A DNA stretch of 64,000 nt, taken from assembly GCA_016793095.1 (NCBI GenBank), contig JAEUJQ010000043.1, forward strand, positions 1 to 64,000, read 5' to 3'. Under the pieces are notes generated by a model, which made no database searches, was not told the origin of the DNA, and saw only the letters and a list, made by a program, of their open reading frames with translations. The stretch's first letter is position 1; the number at the start of each line of letters is the position of its first letter. Source of the stretch: Myxococcaceae bacterium. GTDB lineage: Bacteria; Myxococcota; Myxococcia; Myxococcales; Myxococcaceae. The position numbers and the translations under genes are program-made. This document shows, in pieces, positions 41,811-50,428 of the stretch.

Positions 41811-42848
41811 ATGACCCGCTCCGCCCTCGCCCTCGCCCTCGTCGCCGTCACCGCGCTCGCCGCCGAACCGGTCCCCGGCCCGAAGCTGCGGCTCGTGAAG
41901 GCCCGCGAGATGAAGTCGTCGTCGAAGGAGACCGTGACGGGTCAGCTCTTCCCTTCCCGCATGCTGCCGATGGGCTTCGAGGTGGGCGGCCGCCTCGCCA
42001 CCTCGAAGGTGCAGAAGGGCGAGGTGGTGAAGGCCGGGCAGCTGCTCGGGTCGCTGGACACGGAGATCGTCGATGCGCAGGTGGCGCAGGCCGAGGCGGG
42101 CGTGGCGCAGGCCGAAGCGGTCGCGGGCCTCGCTGCCGACGTCGCGAGCCGCAACGAGAAGCTGAAGGCCGAGGGCAGCGTGTCGGACGTGCAGAACCGG
42201 CAGGCCGACGTGAGCTCGAAGCAGGCCCAGGCCGGGCTGGCGCTGGCGAAGGCGCAGCTCGCGCAGGCGCGCGCGGGCCGCAAGCGCCACGAGCTGAAGG
42301 CGCTCTTCACGGGCACCGTCGTCGATGCGCCGGACACCGTGGGCAACATGGTGGGGCCGGGCAACCCCGTGTACGTCGTGATGCAGCTCGACCCGCTCAC
42401 GGTGAAGATCACCGTGCCCGAGCACCTCAGGAGCGCGGTGAAGGCCGGCCAGAAGGTGCGGGTGGAGTCGGTGGGCGGTGGAGCGTCGTCCGACGAGGCG
42501 ACGGTGAAGGTCGTCATCCCCTCGGCTGATCCGCAGACGCGCCGAGTGCCGGTCGAGGTGAGCGTGCCCAACCCGAAGGGTGACTTCGTCGCGAACACCC
42601 TGGCCCGCGTGGTGCTGTCGGTCGGCGAGACGCGCAACGCGTACATCATCGCCTCCACCGCCATGATGAGCGCGGGCGGCGACCACGTGTACGCCGTCGG
42701 CGCGGACGGCATGTTGAAGAAGGTCTACGTCACCGTGCTCGAGCGCCGCGGGTTCGAGGTCGTCGTCACCGCGCCCGAGCCCCTCGACCAGCTCGTGGAC
42801 TACCCCACCGGCGCCCTCGTCGAGGGCACGAAGGTCACGCAGCGCTGA
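41811..42848 (+). CDS. RND efflux periplasmic adaptor (membrane fusion protein)
   Basis: 345 residues with a signal peptide (ALALALVAVTALA). The lipoyl/barrel-sandwich halves (VGGRLATSKVQKGEVVKAGQ and GTVVDAPDTVGNMVGPGN) flank a helical hairpin rich in Ala, Gln and Glu (residues about 85-155), followed by beta-barrel segments. This is the HlyD/AcrA-type adaptor that joins the inner-membrane pump to the outer-membrane channel. Next in line is the pump gene after 21 bases. Confidence 0.93.
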   Translation: MTRSALALALVAVTALAAEPVPGPKLRLVKAREMKSSSKETVTGQLFPSRMLPMGFEVGGRLATSKVQKGEVVKAGQLLGSLDTEIVDAQVAQAEAGVAQAEAVAGLAADVASRNEKLKAEGSVSDVQNRQADVSSKQAQAGLALAKAQLAQARAGRKRHELKALFTGTVVDAPDTVGNMVGPGNPVYVVMQLDPLTVKITVPEHLRSAVKAGQKVRVESVGGGASSDEATVKVVIPSADPQTRRVPVEVSVPNPKGDFVANTLARVVLSVGETRNAYIIASTAMMSAGGDHVYAVGADGMLKKVYVTVLERRGFEVVVTAPEPLDQLVDYPTGALVEGTKVTQR

Positions 42849-42869
42849 CGCGTCGCCCGAGGATCCTCC

Positions 42870-45800
42870 ATGACGCTCTCTGACCTCTCCATCAAGCGGC
42901 CGGTCTTCACGACCATGATGTCGCTGGCGCTGCTGGTGCTGGGCCTGCTGGGCCTCTCGCGCCTCGGCACCAACCTGTTCCCCGACGTCTCGTTTCCCTT
43001 CGTCGCCATCACCACCGTCTACCGGGGCGCTGGCCCGTCGGAGATCGAACAGCAGGTGACGAAGCCGCTCGAAGACGCCGTGGCCGGCATCGGCGGCGTC
43101 GACTCGATTCAGAGCATCACGCGCGAGAACCTGTCGCTGGTGTTCGTGCAGTTCAAGCTGTCGGTGCCGCTCGACCGCGCAGTGCAGGAGGTGCGCGACA
43201 AGGTGGCGGTGGTGCAGCAGGTCTTGCCCCGTGACGTCGACGCCCCGAAGGTGGCGCGCATCGACTTCGGCGCGGCGCCCATCGTCACCTACGCGGTGTC
43301 GGCCACCCTCCCCTCGGCCCAGCTTCGGCAGCTGCTCAAGGACAAGCTCGAGCCCGCGCTCTCGCAGGTCGATGGCGTGGCCCAGGTGCGCATCATCGGC
43401 GGCGACGTGCGCGAGATCCGCGTCGACATCGACCTCGACAAGGCGAAGGCGGCGGGGATCGCGCCCGCGCAGATTGCCGAGCGCATCGGCATGGAGAACG
43501 TGGACGTGCCCGCGGGCCGGCTCGACCTCGGGCCCGCCGAGCTCAACGTGCGCTCGCTCGGCCAGTTCAAGGACGTGGACGAGCTGCGCGCCCTGCCCAT
43601 CGTCCGGAATCAGACCGGCACCCAGGTGCGCCTCGACGAGGTCGCGACGGTGACCGACGGGGTGGGCGACCGTCGCTCCGTCGCGCGCCTCAACGGGAAG
43701 GACGCGGTGGTCGTCGAGGTCATCAAGCAGCCGGGCTCGAACACCATCGAGGTGTCACACGCGGTGCAGGCGAAGATGAGCGAGCTCACCCCGGTGATGG
43801 GCAACGGGTTCGAGCCGTCGCTCATCATCGACAACTCGAAGGTCATCGAAGAGAACACGCACGAGGTCTGGGTCGCGCTGCTGTTCGGCGGCCTGATGGC
43901 CATCGTCATCATCCTGCTGTTCCTGCTCGACGTGCGCGGCACCACCATCAGCGCCCTCGCGCTGCCGACCTCGGTGCTCGGCACGTTCTTCACGATGTAC
44001 CTGCTCGGCTACACGCTCAACCAGATGACGCTGATGGCGCTGTCGCTGGCCATCGGCCTGCTCATCGACGACGCCGTGGTGGTGCGCGAGGCCATCACGC
44101 ATCGGCTCGAGCAGGGTGAGACGCCGCGCGACGCCGCGTCGAACGGCACCCGTGACGTGTACCTCGCGGTGCTCGCCACCACCCTGTCGCTCGTCGCCGT
44201 GTTCGTCCCGGTCGCCTTCATGCCCGGCATCGTGGGGCAGTTCTTCAAGGAGTTCGGCTTCACCATGTCGGTGGCCGTCCTCATCTCGCTCTTCATCAGC
44301 TTCACGCTCGACCCGATGCTGTCGTCGCGGTTCTCGAAGCAGCGCCTGAAGGGCGAAGCCCACCGCGAGAACGTCGTCGCGCGCACCTTGCGGCGCTCCT
44401 TCGAGTGGATGGAGGCGCGCTACGGCGACCTGCTCGGCTGGAGCATCAGGCACCGCTGGCTCACCGCCGGGCTCGTGCTGGCGACGATGGGTGGCGCCAT
44501 CGGCGCGGCGGCCGTCGGCGGGCTCGGGGTCGACTTCGTCAGCCCCGAGGACCGCAGCCAGTTCATGGTGGACCTCAAGCTGCCCGAGGGGACGAGCCTC
44601 GCCGAGACGAAGGCCCGCGCCATCGCCGCCGAAGAGGTGATGCGCACGTACCCTGACGTCATCGACATGTACACGGTGGTGGGCACGTCGTCCGACGGCG
44701 CGGGCTCCGACGCGAACCGCGCGCGCATCCGGGTCATCATCAAGGGCCGCGACCAGCGCCAGCTCACGCTGGCCGGCATTCAGAACGACGTGCGCACCTC
44801 GCTCGTCGCGGCGCTCCCGTCGAGCACCGAGGTCGGCTTGCTCGACCCCCCCGTCATCGAGGGCCTGGGCGACTTCTTCCCCATCATGTTGTCGGTGATG
44901 GGCAACGACTACCAGCAGATCACCGCCGAGGCGCAGCGCGTGGCCGCCATCATGCGCGACTTCAGGGGCCCCAACGGCAAACCCCTGGCGAACGACGTCC
45001 GCGTTGCCGCGAACCCGCCCCGCCCCGAGCTGGCGGTCGTCATCGATCGCAGCCGCGCGAACGACACGGGGCTCACCAGCGGCATGCTGGGCATGCAGCT
45101 TCGGCTCGCGATGAACGGACAGCTCGCGGGCAAGCTGCGCCAGGAAGGCGTCGAGACCGACATCATGGTGCGGCTGTCCGAGAAGGACCGCGCCTCGCCC
45201 GAGGCCCTGCGCACCATGGACGTCTTCACGCCCACGGGGCTCAGACCCATCTCCGACGTCGCCGAGGTCTCCATGCGTGACACGCCGAGCATCATCGAGC
45301 GCTTCAACCGGCAGCGCCGCGTGATGGTGCAGGCGGCCGGCGTGGGTGAAGGCGGCGCGCTGGGTGACCTCGCGACCGCGCTGAAGACCCGCCTCGCGAA
45401 GGAGCCTCCGCCGCCGGGCGTCACCTACTATTACGACGGGCAGATCAAGTCGCTCGACGAGCAGAACGACGCCTTCGGCCTCGTCTTCGCCCTCGCCGGC
45501 ATCTTCGTCTACATGGTGCTCGCCTCGCAGTTCGAGTCCTTCAAGCACCCCTTCACCATCTTGATGTCGGTGCCGCTGGCCTTCGTGGGCGCGGTGCTGG
45601 CGCTGCTGGCGTCGGGCTTCAACGCGAACATGGGCGCCTTCATCGGCGTGGTGCTGCTGATGGGCCTGGTGACGAAGAACGCGATCCTGCTGGTGGACCA
45701 GGTGCTGCAGAACCTGCGGGCGGGCGACGACCTCGACACGGCCATCCTCAAGGCCGGCCCACGCCGGCTGCGGCCCATTCTCATGACGTCGGCGGCGATG

Positions 45801-46091
45801 GCCATCGGCATGGTGCCGACCGCCGTGGGGCGTGGCCAGGGCTTCGAGTTCCGCGCGCCCATGGCCATCACCGTCATCGGCGGCGTCATCTCCTCCACCT
45901 TCCTCACGCTCGTGGTGGTGCCGCTGATCTTCGCCGCGTTCGAGAAGCTGACGCCGCCGAAGTGGCGCATCGGCAAGGACGCAGCCACGAAGGCGCCGCC
46001 CGAGCCCGCGCCTCACGTGACACCGGTGCCTGGCATCGCGGCGCGCACCACCGAGCCCGACGCGGCGCAGCCCGCCGTGCGGCCTGTCTGA
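42870..46091 (+). CDS. RND efflux pump inner-membrane transporter (HAE1/AcrB type)
   Basis: 1073 residues, the normal RND length. N-terminus [20 protein letters not shown] with the [20 protein letters not shown] segment of AcrB-like proteins, and 12 membrane helices in two halves. The proton-relay Asp pair is in helix 4 ([15 protein letters not shown]). Large periplasmic loops follow helices 1 and 7. It uses the proton gradient to export amphiphilic compounds through the adaptor and TolC-type channel. The substrate set cannot be told from sequence. Confidence 0.95.
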   Translation: MTLSDLSIKRPVFTTMMSLALLVLGLLGLSRLGTNLFPDVSFPFVAITTVYRGAGPSEIEQQVTKPLEDAVAGIGGVDSIQSITRENLSLVFVQFKLSVPLDRAVQEVRDKVAVVQQVLPRDVDAPKVARIDFGAAPIVTYAVSATLPSAQLRQLLKDKLEPALSQVDGVAQVRIIGGDVREIRVDIDLDKAKAAGIAPAQIAERIGMENVDVPAGRLDLGPAELNVRSLGQFKDVDELRALPIVRNQTGTQVRLDEVATVTDGVGDRRSVARLNGKDAVVVEVIKQPGSNTIEVSHAVQAKMSELTPVMGNGFEPSLIIDNSKVIEENTHEVWVALLFGGLMAIVIILLFLLDVRGTTISALALPTSVLGTFFTMYLLGYTLNQMTLMALSLAIGLLIDDAVVVREAITHRLEQGETPRDAASNGTRDVYLAVLATTLSLVAVFVPVAFMPGIVGQFFKEFGFTMSVAVLISLFISFTLDPMLSSRFSKQRLKGEAHRENVVARTLRRSFEWMEARYGDLLGWSIRHRWLTAGLVLATMGGAIGAAAVGGLGVDFVSPEDRSQFMVDLKLPEGTSLAETKARAIAAEEVMRTYPDVIDMYTVVGTSSDGAGSDANRARIRVIIKGRDQRQLTLAGIQNDVRTSLVAALPSSTEVGLLDPPVIEGLGDFFPIMLSVMGNDYQQITAEAQRVAAIMRDFRGPNGKPLANDVRVAANPPRPELAVVIDRSRANDTGLTSGMLGMQLRLAMNGQLAGKLRQEGVETDIMVRLSEKDRASPEALRTMDVFTPTGLRPISDVAEVSMRDTPSIIERFNRQRRVMVQAAGVGEGGALGDLATALKTRLAKEPPPPGVTYYYDGQIKSLDEQNDAFGLVFALAGIFVYMVLASQFESFKHPFTILMSVPLAFVGAVLALLASGFNANMGAFIGVVLLMGLVTKNAILLVDQVLQNLRAGDDLDTAILKAGPRRLRPILMTSAAMAIGMVPTAVGRGQGFEFRAPMAITVIGGVISSTFLTLVVVPLIFAAFEKLTPPKWRIGKDAATKAPPEPAPHVTPVPGIAARTTEPDAAQPAVRPV

Positions 46092-46101
46092 CGAGACCGC
46101 C

Positions 46102-47607
46102 ATGCGAACGCTCCTCTTCGCCCTCCTCACAGCTGCGAGCCTCGCGGCGGCGCAGGTCTCGCCTGCTCTCACGCCGGCCGCGCCGCCGAGCACCTCGAGC
46201 GCGCCCTCCGGAGTTCAGCAGGCGCTCGCCACCGAGCAGGCCTTCGTCGCGGCGCGCCGGCAGGTGACGCTCAAGGAAGCCCTCACGCTCGCCGAGCAGA
46301 AGAACCCCGACCTGCAGGCCGCCCGCACCGCCATCGCCCAGGCCGCGGCGAAGACCCGGCAGGCGCTGGCCGTCGCGATGCCAGAGCTGTCGCTCTCGGC
46401 GTCCTACGTGCACACCAGCGTGCAGCAAGAGTTCAAAGCGAAGGAGTCGGCGCGCGCCCAGGGCGAGGCCACCGTCGGCCTCGTGCAGTACATCGGGAAC
46501 ACCTTCGGCTTCCCCATCACCGAGGCCCAGCTCGCTCCCCTGCGCACCCAGCAGGCCGAGGCCATCGCGAAGGTGGAGGACATCGTCATCGTCGCGCGGA
46601 ACTCGGTCTACGGGAACGTGCTGCTCTCGCAGGTCCTCTTCTCCCCCAACTTCTTCCTGCTGCCGGCGGCGTTCGAGGGCGGCGACGCGGCGAAGTTGAG
46701 CACCCTGGAAGCCCGCGAGCAGATCCTCCTGGCGGTCGCGCGGGTGTACCTGGGCCTCGAGGGCCTCGGCCAGCTCGAGCAGGCGGCGCGCGAGGCCGAG
46801 CAGGTGGCGCTCAAGCGGGAGCGCGACGCGAAGGCACAGGCGACCGTGGGCACCTCGACCGAGATTGCGGTGCTGCGCGCGCAGTCAGAGACGGCGCAGG
46901 CGCGCGCGACGCTCTCGGCGCTCTCGGGGCAGCGGGTGGCCCTGATGGCGATGCTCGAGGCGCTGGTGGGCGAGCCGGTGCGCCCGGTGGACGACGCGCC
47001 GACGCGCTTCGAGGTGACGCCCGGCCGCGACGAGGACACGCCGTGGGAGCGCTCGTACGCCCTCAAGGCCCAGAGCATCGGCGTGCGGATTCAGGAGCGC
47101 ATCTCGAGCGTGGACCGGCTCACGTGGCTCCCGACCGTCGTGGCGCAGGCCAAGGGCAGCTACAACTCGAACCGCGGCTTCGCTGGCACCAACTTCATCT
47201 TCGACGGCATCGTGGCCGCCCAGTGGTCGCTCTACGACCGCGGCGTGCGGTATGCCCAGTTGCGGGAGAACGACGCGAAGCTCGTGCAGCAGCGGGCGCA
47301 GCTCGAGGGCGCGCGCGCGCGGGCCAGGGCCAACTGGATTGGCGCGAAGACGAACCTCGACGCGGCCATGGTGGCCCTGCAACAGGCCGAGGCGCAGGCG
47401 GCCCTGGCGACGCGCGCACAGAAGCAGGTCGGCGCCGCCTACGAGGCTGGCCTCACCACCTCGCTCGAGGTGAGCGACATCGACAACAAGCGCTTCCTCG
47501 CGGCGTCGTCGGCCGCGCAGTCACGCGCGCAGCTCGAGATTCGCAAGGTCGAGCTCGCCGCCGCCGAGGGCCGGCTCGCCACGCTGCTGGGCCTGCCCGA
47601 GAACTGA
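46102..47607 (+). CDS. TolC-like outer-membrane efflux channel
   Basis: 501 residues with a signal peptide (LLFALLTAASLAAA) and a Pro/Ser-rich spacer. Two outer-membrane efflux protein units are seen: VTLKEALTLAEQKNPDLQAA near residues 54-73 and a second long helical half ending in GLTTSLEVSDIDNKRFLAAS. Large Ala-rich heptad helices fit the TolC tunnel. It completes the tripartite pump encoded by the two preceding genes. Confidence 0.92.
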   Translation: MRTLLFALLTAASLAAAQVSPALTPAAPPSTSSAPSGVQQALATEQAFVAARRQVTLKEALTLAEQKNPDLQAARTAIAQAAAKTRQALAVAMPELSLSASYVHTSVQQEFKAKESARAQGEATVGLVQYIGNTFGFPITEAQLAPLRTQQAEAIAKVEDIVIVARNSVYGNVLLSQVLFSPNFFLLPAAFEGGDAAKLSTLEAREQILLAVARVYLGLEGLGQLEQAAREAEQVALKRERDAKAQATVGTSTEIAVLRAQSETAQARATLSALSGQRVALMAMLEALVGEPVRPVDDAPTRFEVTPGRDEDTPWERSYALKAQSIGVRIQERISSVDRLTWLPTVVAQAKGSYNSNRGFAGTNFIFDGIVAAQWSLYDRGVRYAQLRENDAKLVQQRAQLEGARARARANWIGAKTNLDAAMVALQQAEAQAALATRAQKQVGAAYEAGLTTSLEVSDIDNKRFLAASSAAQSRAQLEIRKVELAAAEGRLATLLGLPEN

Positions 47608-47616
47608 CGCCGGGGC

Positions 47617-48033
47617 ATGACGCGCGTTCAGCAGGTGGTGCTCGCGCTGCTGCTCCTCGCGCTCCTCGTCGGTGGCCTGGCGGCGTTCTTCCTCGCGAAC
47701 GACGGGGTGCTGTGCGTGCCAGCGGTGGGGCCTCGCGCTGGCGCACCTGCCGAGCTGCTCCCGGGCCGCTGGCGCCTCGAGGACGAGCCCTCCTCGAACC
47801 AGCTCCTCGTCCTCCGGCGGGACGGCACCCTGCGCAGCGTTGCGCTGACCGAGGGGCTGGGGCCGGCGGCGGAGACGATTCGGGTCCACACCCGTGACTG
47901 GAGCCTCGATGGGGGCGTGCTCACGCTCGCGGGCGACGACGTCGGGACCTGGCGCGTGGACGTGCACGTGCTCGAGGTGGGCGGCGTCGAGCACCGGAAC
48001 CGTTTTCGTCGGGTGTGGTGCCTCGGTGAGTGA
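47617..48033 (+). CDS. Uncharacterised protein with N-terminal membrane anchor
   Basis: 138 residues. A membrane helix or signal anchor covers residues 6-27 ([20 protein letters not shown]). The rest has a beta-type fold (GRWRLEDEPSSNQLLVLRR, VLTLAGDDVGTWRVDVHVLE) reminiscent of lipocalin-like or small calycin domains but not identifiable. Cys at 33 and near the end (RVWCLGE) could pair. It follows the channel gene by 9 bases, so it may be part of the efflux operon. Confidence 0.7.
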   Translation: MTRVQQVVLALLLLALLVGGLAAFFLANDGVLCVPAVGPRAGAPAELLPGRWRLEDEPSSNQLLVLRRDGTLRSVALTEGLGPAAETIRVHTRDWSLDGGVLTLAGDDVGTWRVDVHVLEVGGVEHRNRFRRVWCLGE

Positions 48034-48056
48034 GCGAGGACCCGCGGGCGTACGGG

Positions 48057-49343
48057 TCATTCGCAGGGAATGATGACGAACTCGACCCGGCGGTTCAGCT
48101 CGCGGCCTTCAGGCGTCGAGTTGTCGTCGAGCGGCAGCTCCGAGCCATACCCCTTCGCGACGAGGCGCTTCGACTCGATGCCCTTCGAGATGAGGTGGTC
48201 GACGACGGCCTGAGAGCGCCCCGACGACAGCTTCAGGTTCTCGGCGGCGCTCCCCTTGCTGTCGGTGTGGCCCTCGACCCGGACGCAGAGCGACGGCCGG
48301 TCCTGGAGCGCCTGCACCACCTCGGCGAGGAGCGGGTCGGACTTCGGCAGGATGGTCGTCTTGCCGAAGGCGAAGTGGATCTTCTGTTTGATCTCGATCT
48401 TCTTCGAGGTGACGACGACCTCCCGGTAGGTGGGGCACCCGCCGTCGTCCTTCTTGCCGAACTTGTCGGGGCAGGCGTCGACGCGGTCGCCGACGCCGTC
48501 GCCGTCGCGGTCAGGACAACCACCGGCACTGTCTGGGCCCTTCTCTTTCGGGCAACCGTCGCGCGCGTCGGGCACCCCGTCGGCGTCGTCGTCGGGGTCT
48601 GGACACCCGTCGTCGTCCTGAAAGCCGTCTTTGTCCTCCGGCTCCGAGGCGCACCGGTCGTCTGCGTCCGGCACCCCGTCCCGGTCGCGGTCAGGCGGTC
48701 CGTCAGCAGACTTTGAAGCACAGCCGTCTGGCTCGGTGCCGGCGGCGTCGGGGCAGGCGTCGGTCTCGTCCGACACGCCGTCTCCATCGCGGTCGGCGGG
48801 CTCCGCTTGCGTGGGGAAGAACTCGGCCGACAGCCCGATGCCCAGCAAGCTCGCGTGGTAGCTGTCGAAGTCAGGCAGGGCGCCGAACTGGAAGACCTGC
48901 TGGAGCCGCACGTGCACGCCGAACCAGATGGGCATCGACTCGTTGAAGCGGAAGAGCGCGCCCGCCGAGGGGACGAGCCCCAGCTTCGGGCCGCCCGTCA
49001 TCGCGAGCTGCAGCCCGACGTCGAGCCACGGGACGACGAGGGCCCCTCGCATGGGTCGCTTCACCCTGGCGCCGGCGCCGAACCCCAACACCGAGCCCGC
49101 CCCACCGACTGGCGAGTTCGCCGCAGGCGTCAACACCGTGTAGGCGAGCTGCGCCTCGAGGTCGAAGAAGGGCAGGACCTGCCAGATGCCAGACGCCTGG
49201 GTCCCGAAGCCGACGCTGAAGTACCTGCTCTGGGGTTGAGAGACGGCGAAGGCTGGCCCGAGATCGAGCCGCGCACCGAAGGGCTCGGCGTGGACCGTCA
49301 CCGCACCGACAGACAGCAGCAGCGCTGGGAGGAGTCGTCTCAT
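48057..49343 (-). CDS. OmpA-family protein with thrombospondin type 3 repeats
   Basis: 428 residues. Signal peptide (LLPALLLSVGAVTVHA), an N-terminal eight-strand-like barrel region (about 20-185), then five or so Asp-rich calcium-binding repeats (DRDGDGVSDETDACPD, DRDRDGVPDADDRC, DPDDDADGVPDARDGC). It ends with an OmpA peptidoglycan-binding domain (VRVEGHTDSKGSAAENLKLS, RRVEFVII). It links the outer membrane to the cell wall with a calcium-stabilised stalk. The start overlaps the stop of the upstream TPR gene by 4 bases, so it is the last gene of the operon. Confidence 0.93.
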   Translation of the reverse strand: MRRLLPALLLSVGAVTVHAEPFGARLDLGPAFAVSQPQSRYFSVGFGTQASGIWQVLPFFDLEAQLAYTVLTPAANSPVGGAGSVLGFGAGARVKRPMRGALVVPWLDVGLQLAMTGGPKLGLVPSAGALFRFNESMPIWFGVHVRLQQVFQFGALPDFDSYHASLLGIGLSAEFFPTQAEPADRDGDGVSDETDACPDAAGTEPDGCASKSADGPPDRDRDGVPDADDRCASEPEDKDGFQDDDGCPDPDDDADGVPDARDGCPKEKGPDSAGGCPDRDGDGVGDRVDACPDKFGKKDDGGCPTYREVVVTSKKIEIKQKIHFAFGKTTILPKSDPLLAEVVQALQDRPSLCVRVEGHTDSKGSAAENLKLSSGRSQAVVDHLISKGIESKRLVAKGYGSELPLDDNSTPEGRELNRRVEFVIIPCE

Positions 49344-50428
49344 GGTTGGCTCGTCTTGAAGAGGGCCGCGAGGAGCTCGGCGCGGCGCCGTTGTGTCGTG
49401 TCTCGCTGCGCGAGCTGGCCGAACTGGGCGGCCAGGGTCCGCGCACCGGCCACGTCACCCGTCTTCGCGAGGATGACGGTAGCGGTGAAGAGCGCGCGGG
49501 GCGTCGCGGGAATCTGTTCGTAGAGGCGGTCGACCGCGGCACGGGCTCGCTCCAGATGTCCCCGCTCGAGTTCGACGGAGGCAAGGGAGAGCGAAGTGGC
49601 GACGTCGGGCCCAGCGCTCAGCGCGCTCCGGAGCTCGCGCTCCGCTTCGTCGAGGCGGCCCAGGTCCAGGTAGGCCTCGCCCAGGCGCCGTCGAAGCGCG
49701 GGAGGGGCCTCGCGGCGGAGCTGCTGCTCGAGCGCGGCCAACGCGAGCTGGGGCCTGCCGAGCTGCTCGGCGGCGTCGGCCATCGACTCGACGAGCACCG
49801 GGTCCTGATGCATCGACAAGGCGCCAGCCATGAATTGCGCAGCGCGCTCGGCCTGACCCATTCGGAGCAGCGCCGTCGCGTAGCCGCGCGCAGACTCGAG
49901 GCTGAGGTCTCCGGCGGTGACCACCTTCTCGAAGAGGGCGAGGGCCTCGGGGTCCTTCCGCTCCTCGAGGTCGAGCGTGGCGAGCACCCGAGCGCTGAGG
50001 GAGTGCGCCGGCGCTTCCCGTCGGGCGATGTCGAGGTCGTTGCGGGCTGCCACGAGGCGGCGCCCGTCGATGGCCAGGCGTGCGCGCGCGGTGAGCAGCG
50101 TCGCGCGGTCAGCGGCGCTCAGGCCTGCCTGGTCGAGCAACAGCCCGAGCTGCAGCGCCAGGGTGGTCTTCTCGGCGGTGCTCTGCGGGAGCGCACCTTC
50201 GGCGACGAAGGCCGCGCGGGTGAGCACAAGCTCGTTCGTGTGCGCCCGTCCGAGGGCGCCAACGAGTGCTCCCGTCTCGGCCTGCGCGAGGGCAGTCGCG
50301 GTGTCGTTCTTCTCGCGCGCAGCACGAGCGGCCTGCCAGTGCTCGACGCCGCGAGCGGGGGCTTCACGCTGGCAGCCAGGAGCCAGCACCACTCCGCCCA
50401 GGACGACCGACCTCAGTAATAGAGCCAC
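49340..50428 (-). CDS. TPR-repeat lipoprotein
   Basis: 362 residues from the GTG at 50428, giving a lipoprotein signal (VVLGGVVLAPGC). Upstream in-frame sequence overlaps the tail of the previous gene and looks non-coding. The mature chain is made of TPR-like pairs (YATALLRMGQAERAAQFMAG, YLDLGRLDEAERELRSALSA). It overlaps the upstream gene by 16 bases and the OmpA gene by 4, so it is strongly coupled to both. Probably a periplasmic scaffold for a surface complex. Confidence 0.82.
   Translation of the reverse strand: MALLLRSVVLGGVVLAPGCQREAPARGVEHWQAARAAREKNDTATALAQAETGALVGALGRAHTNELVLTRAAFVAEGALPQSTAEKTTLALQLGLLLDQAGLSAADRATLLTARARLAIDGRRLVAARNDLDIARREAPAHSLSARVLATLDLEERKDPEALALFEKVVTAGDLSLESARGYATALLRMGQAERAAQFMAGALSMHQDPVLVESMADAAEQLGRPQLALAALEQQLRREAPPALRRRLGEAYLDLGRLDEAERELRSALSAGPDVATSLSLASVELERGHLERARAAVDRLYEQIPATPRALFTATVILAKTGDVAGARTLAAQFGQLAQRDTTQRRRAELLAALFKTSQP

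Noticed and set aside
43755-46193. Long minus-strand frame opposite the RND pump
   Set aside because: Same reason: antisense to a well-defined 1073-residue transporter, with His/Arg/Asp-rich low-complexity translation.
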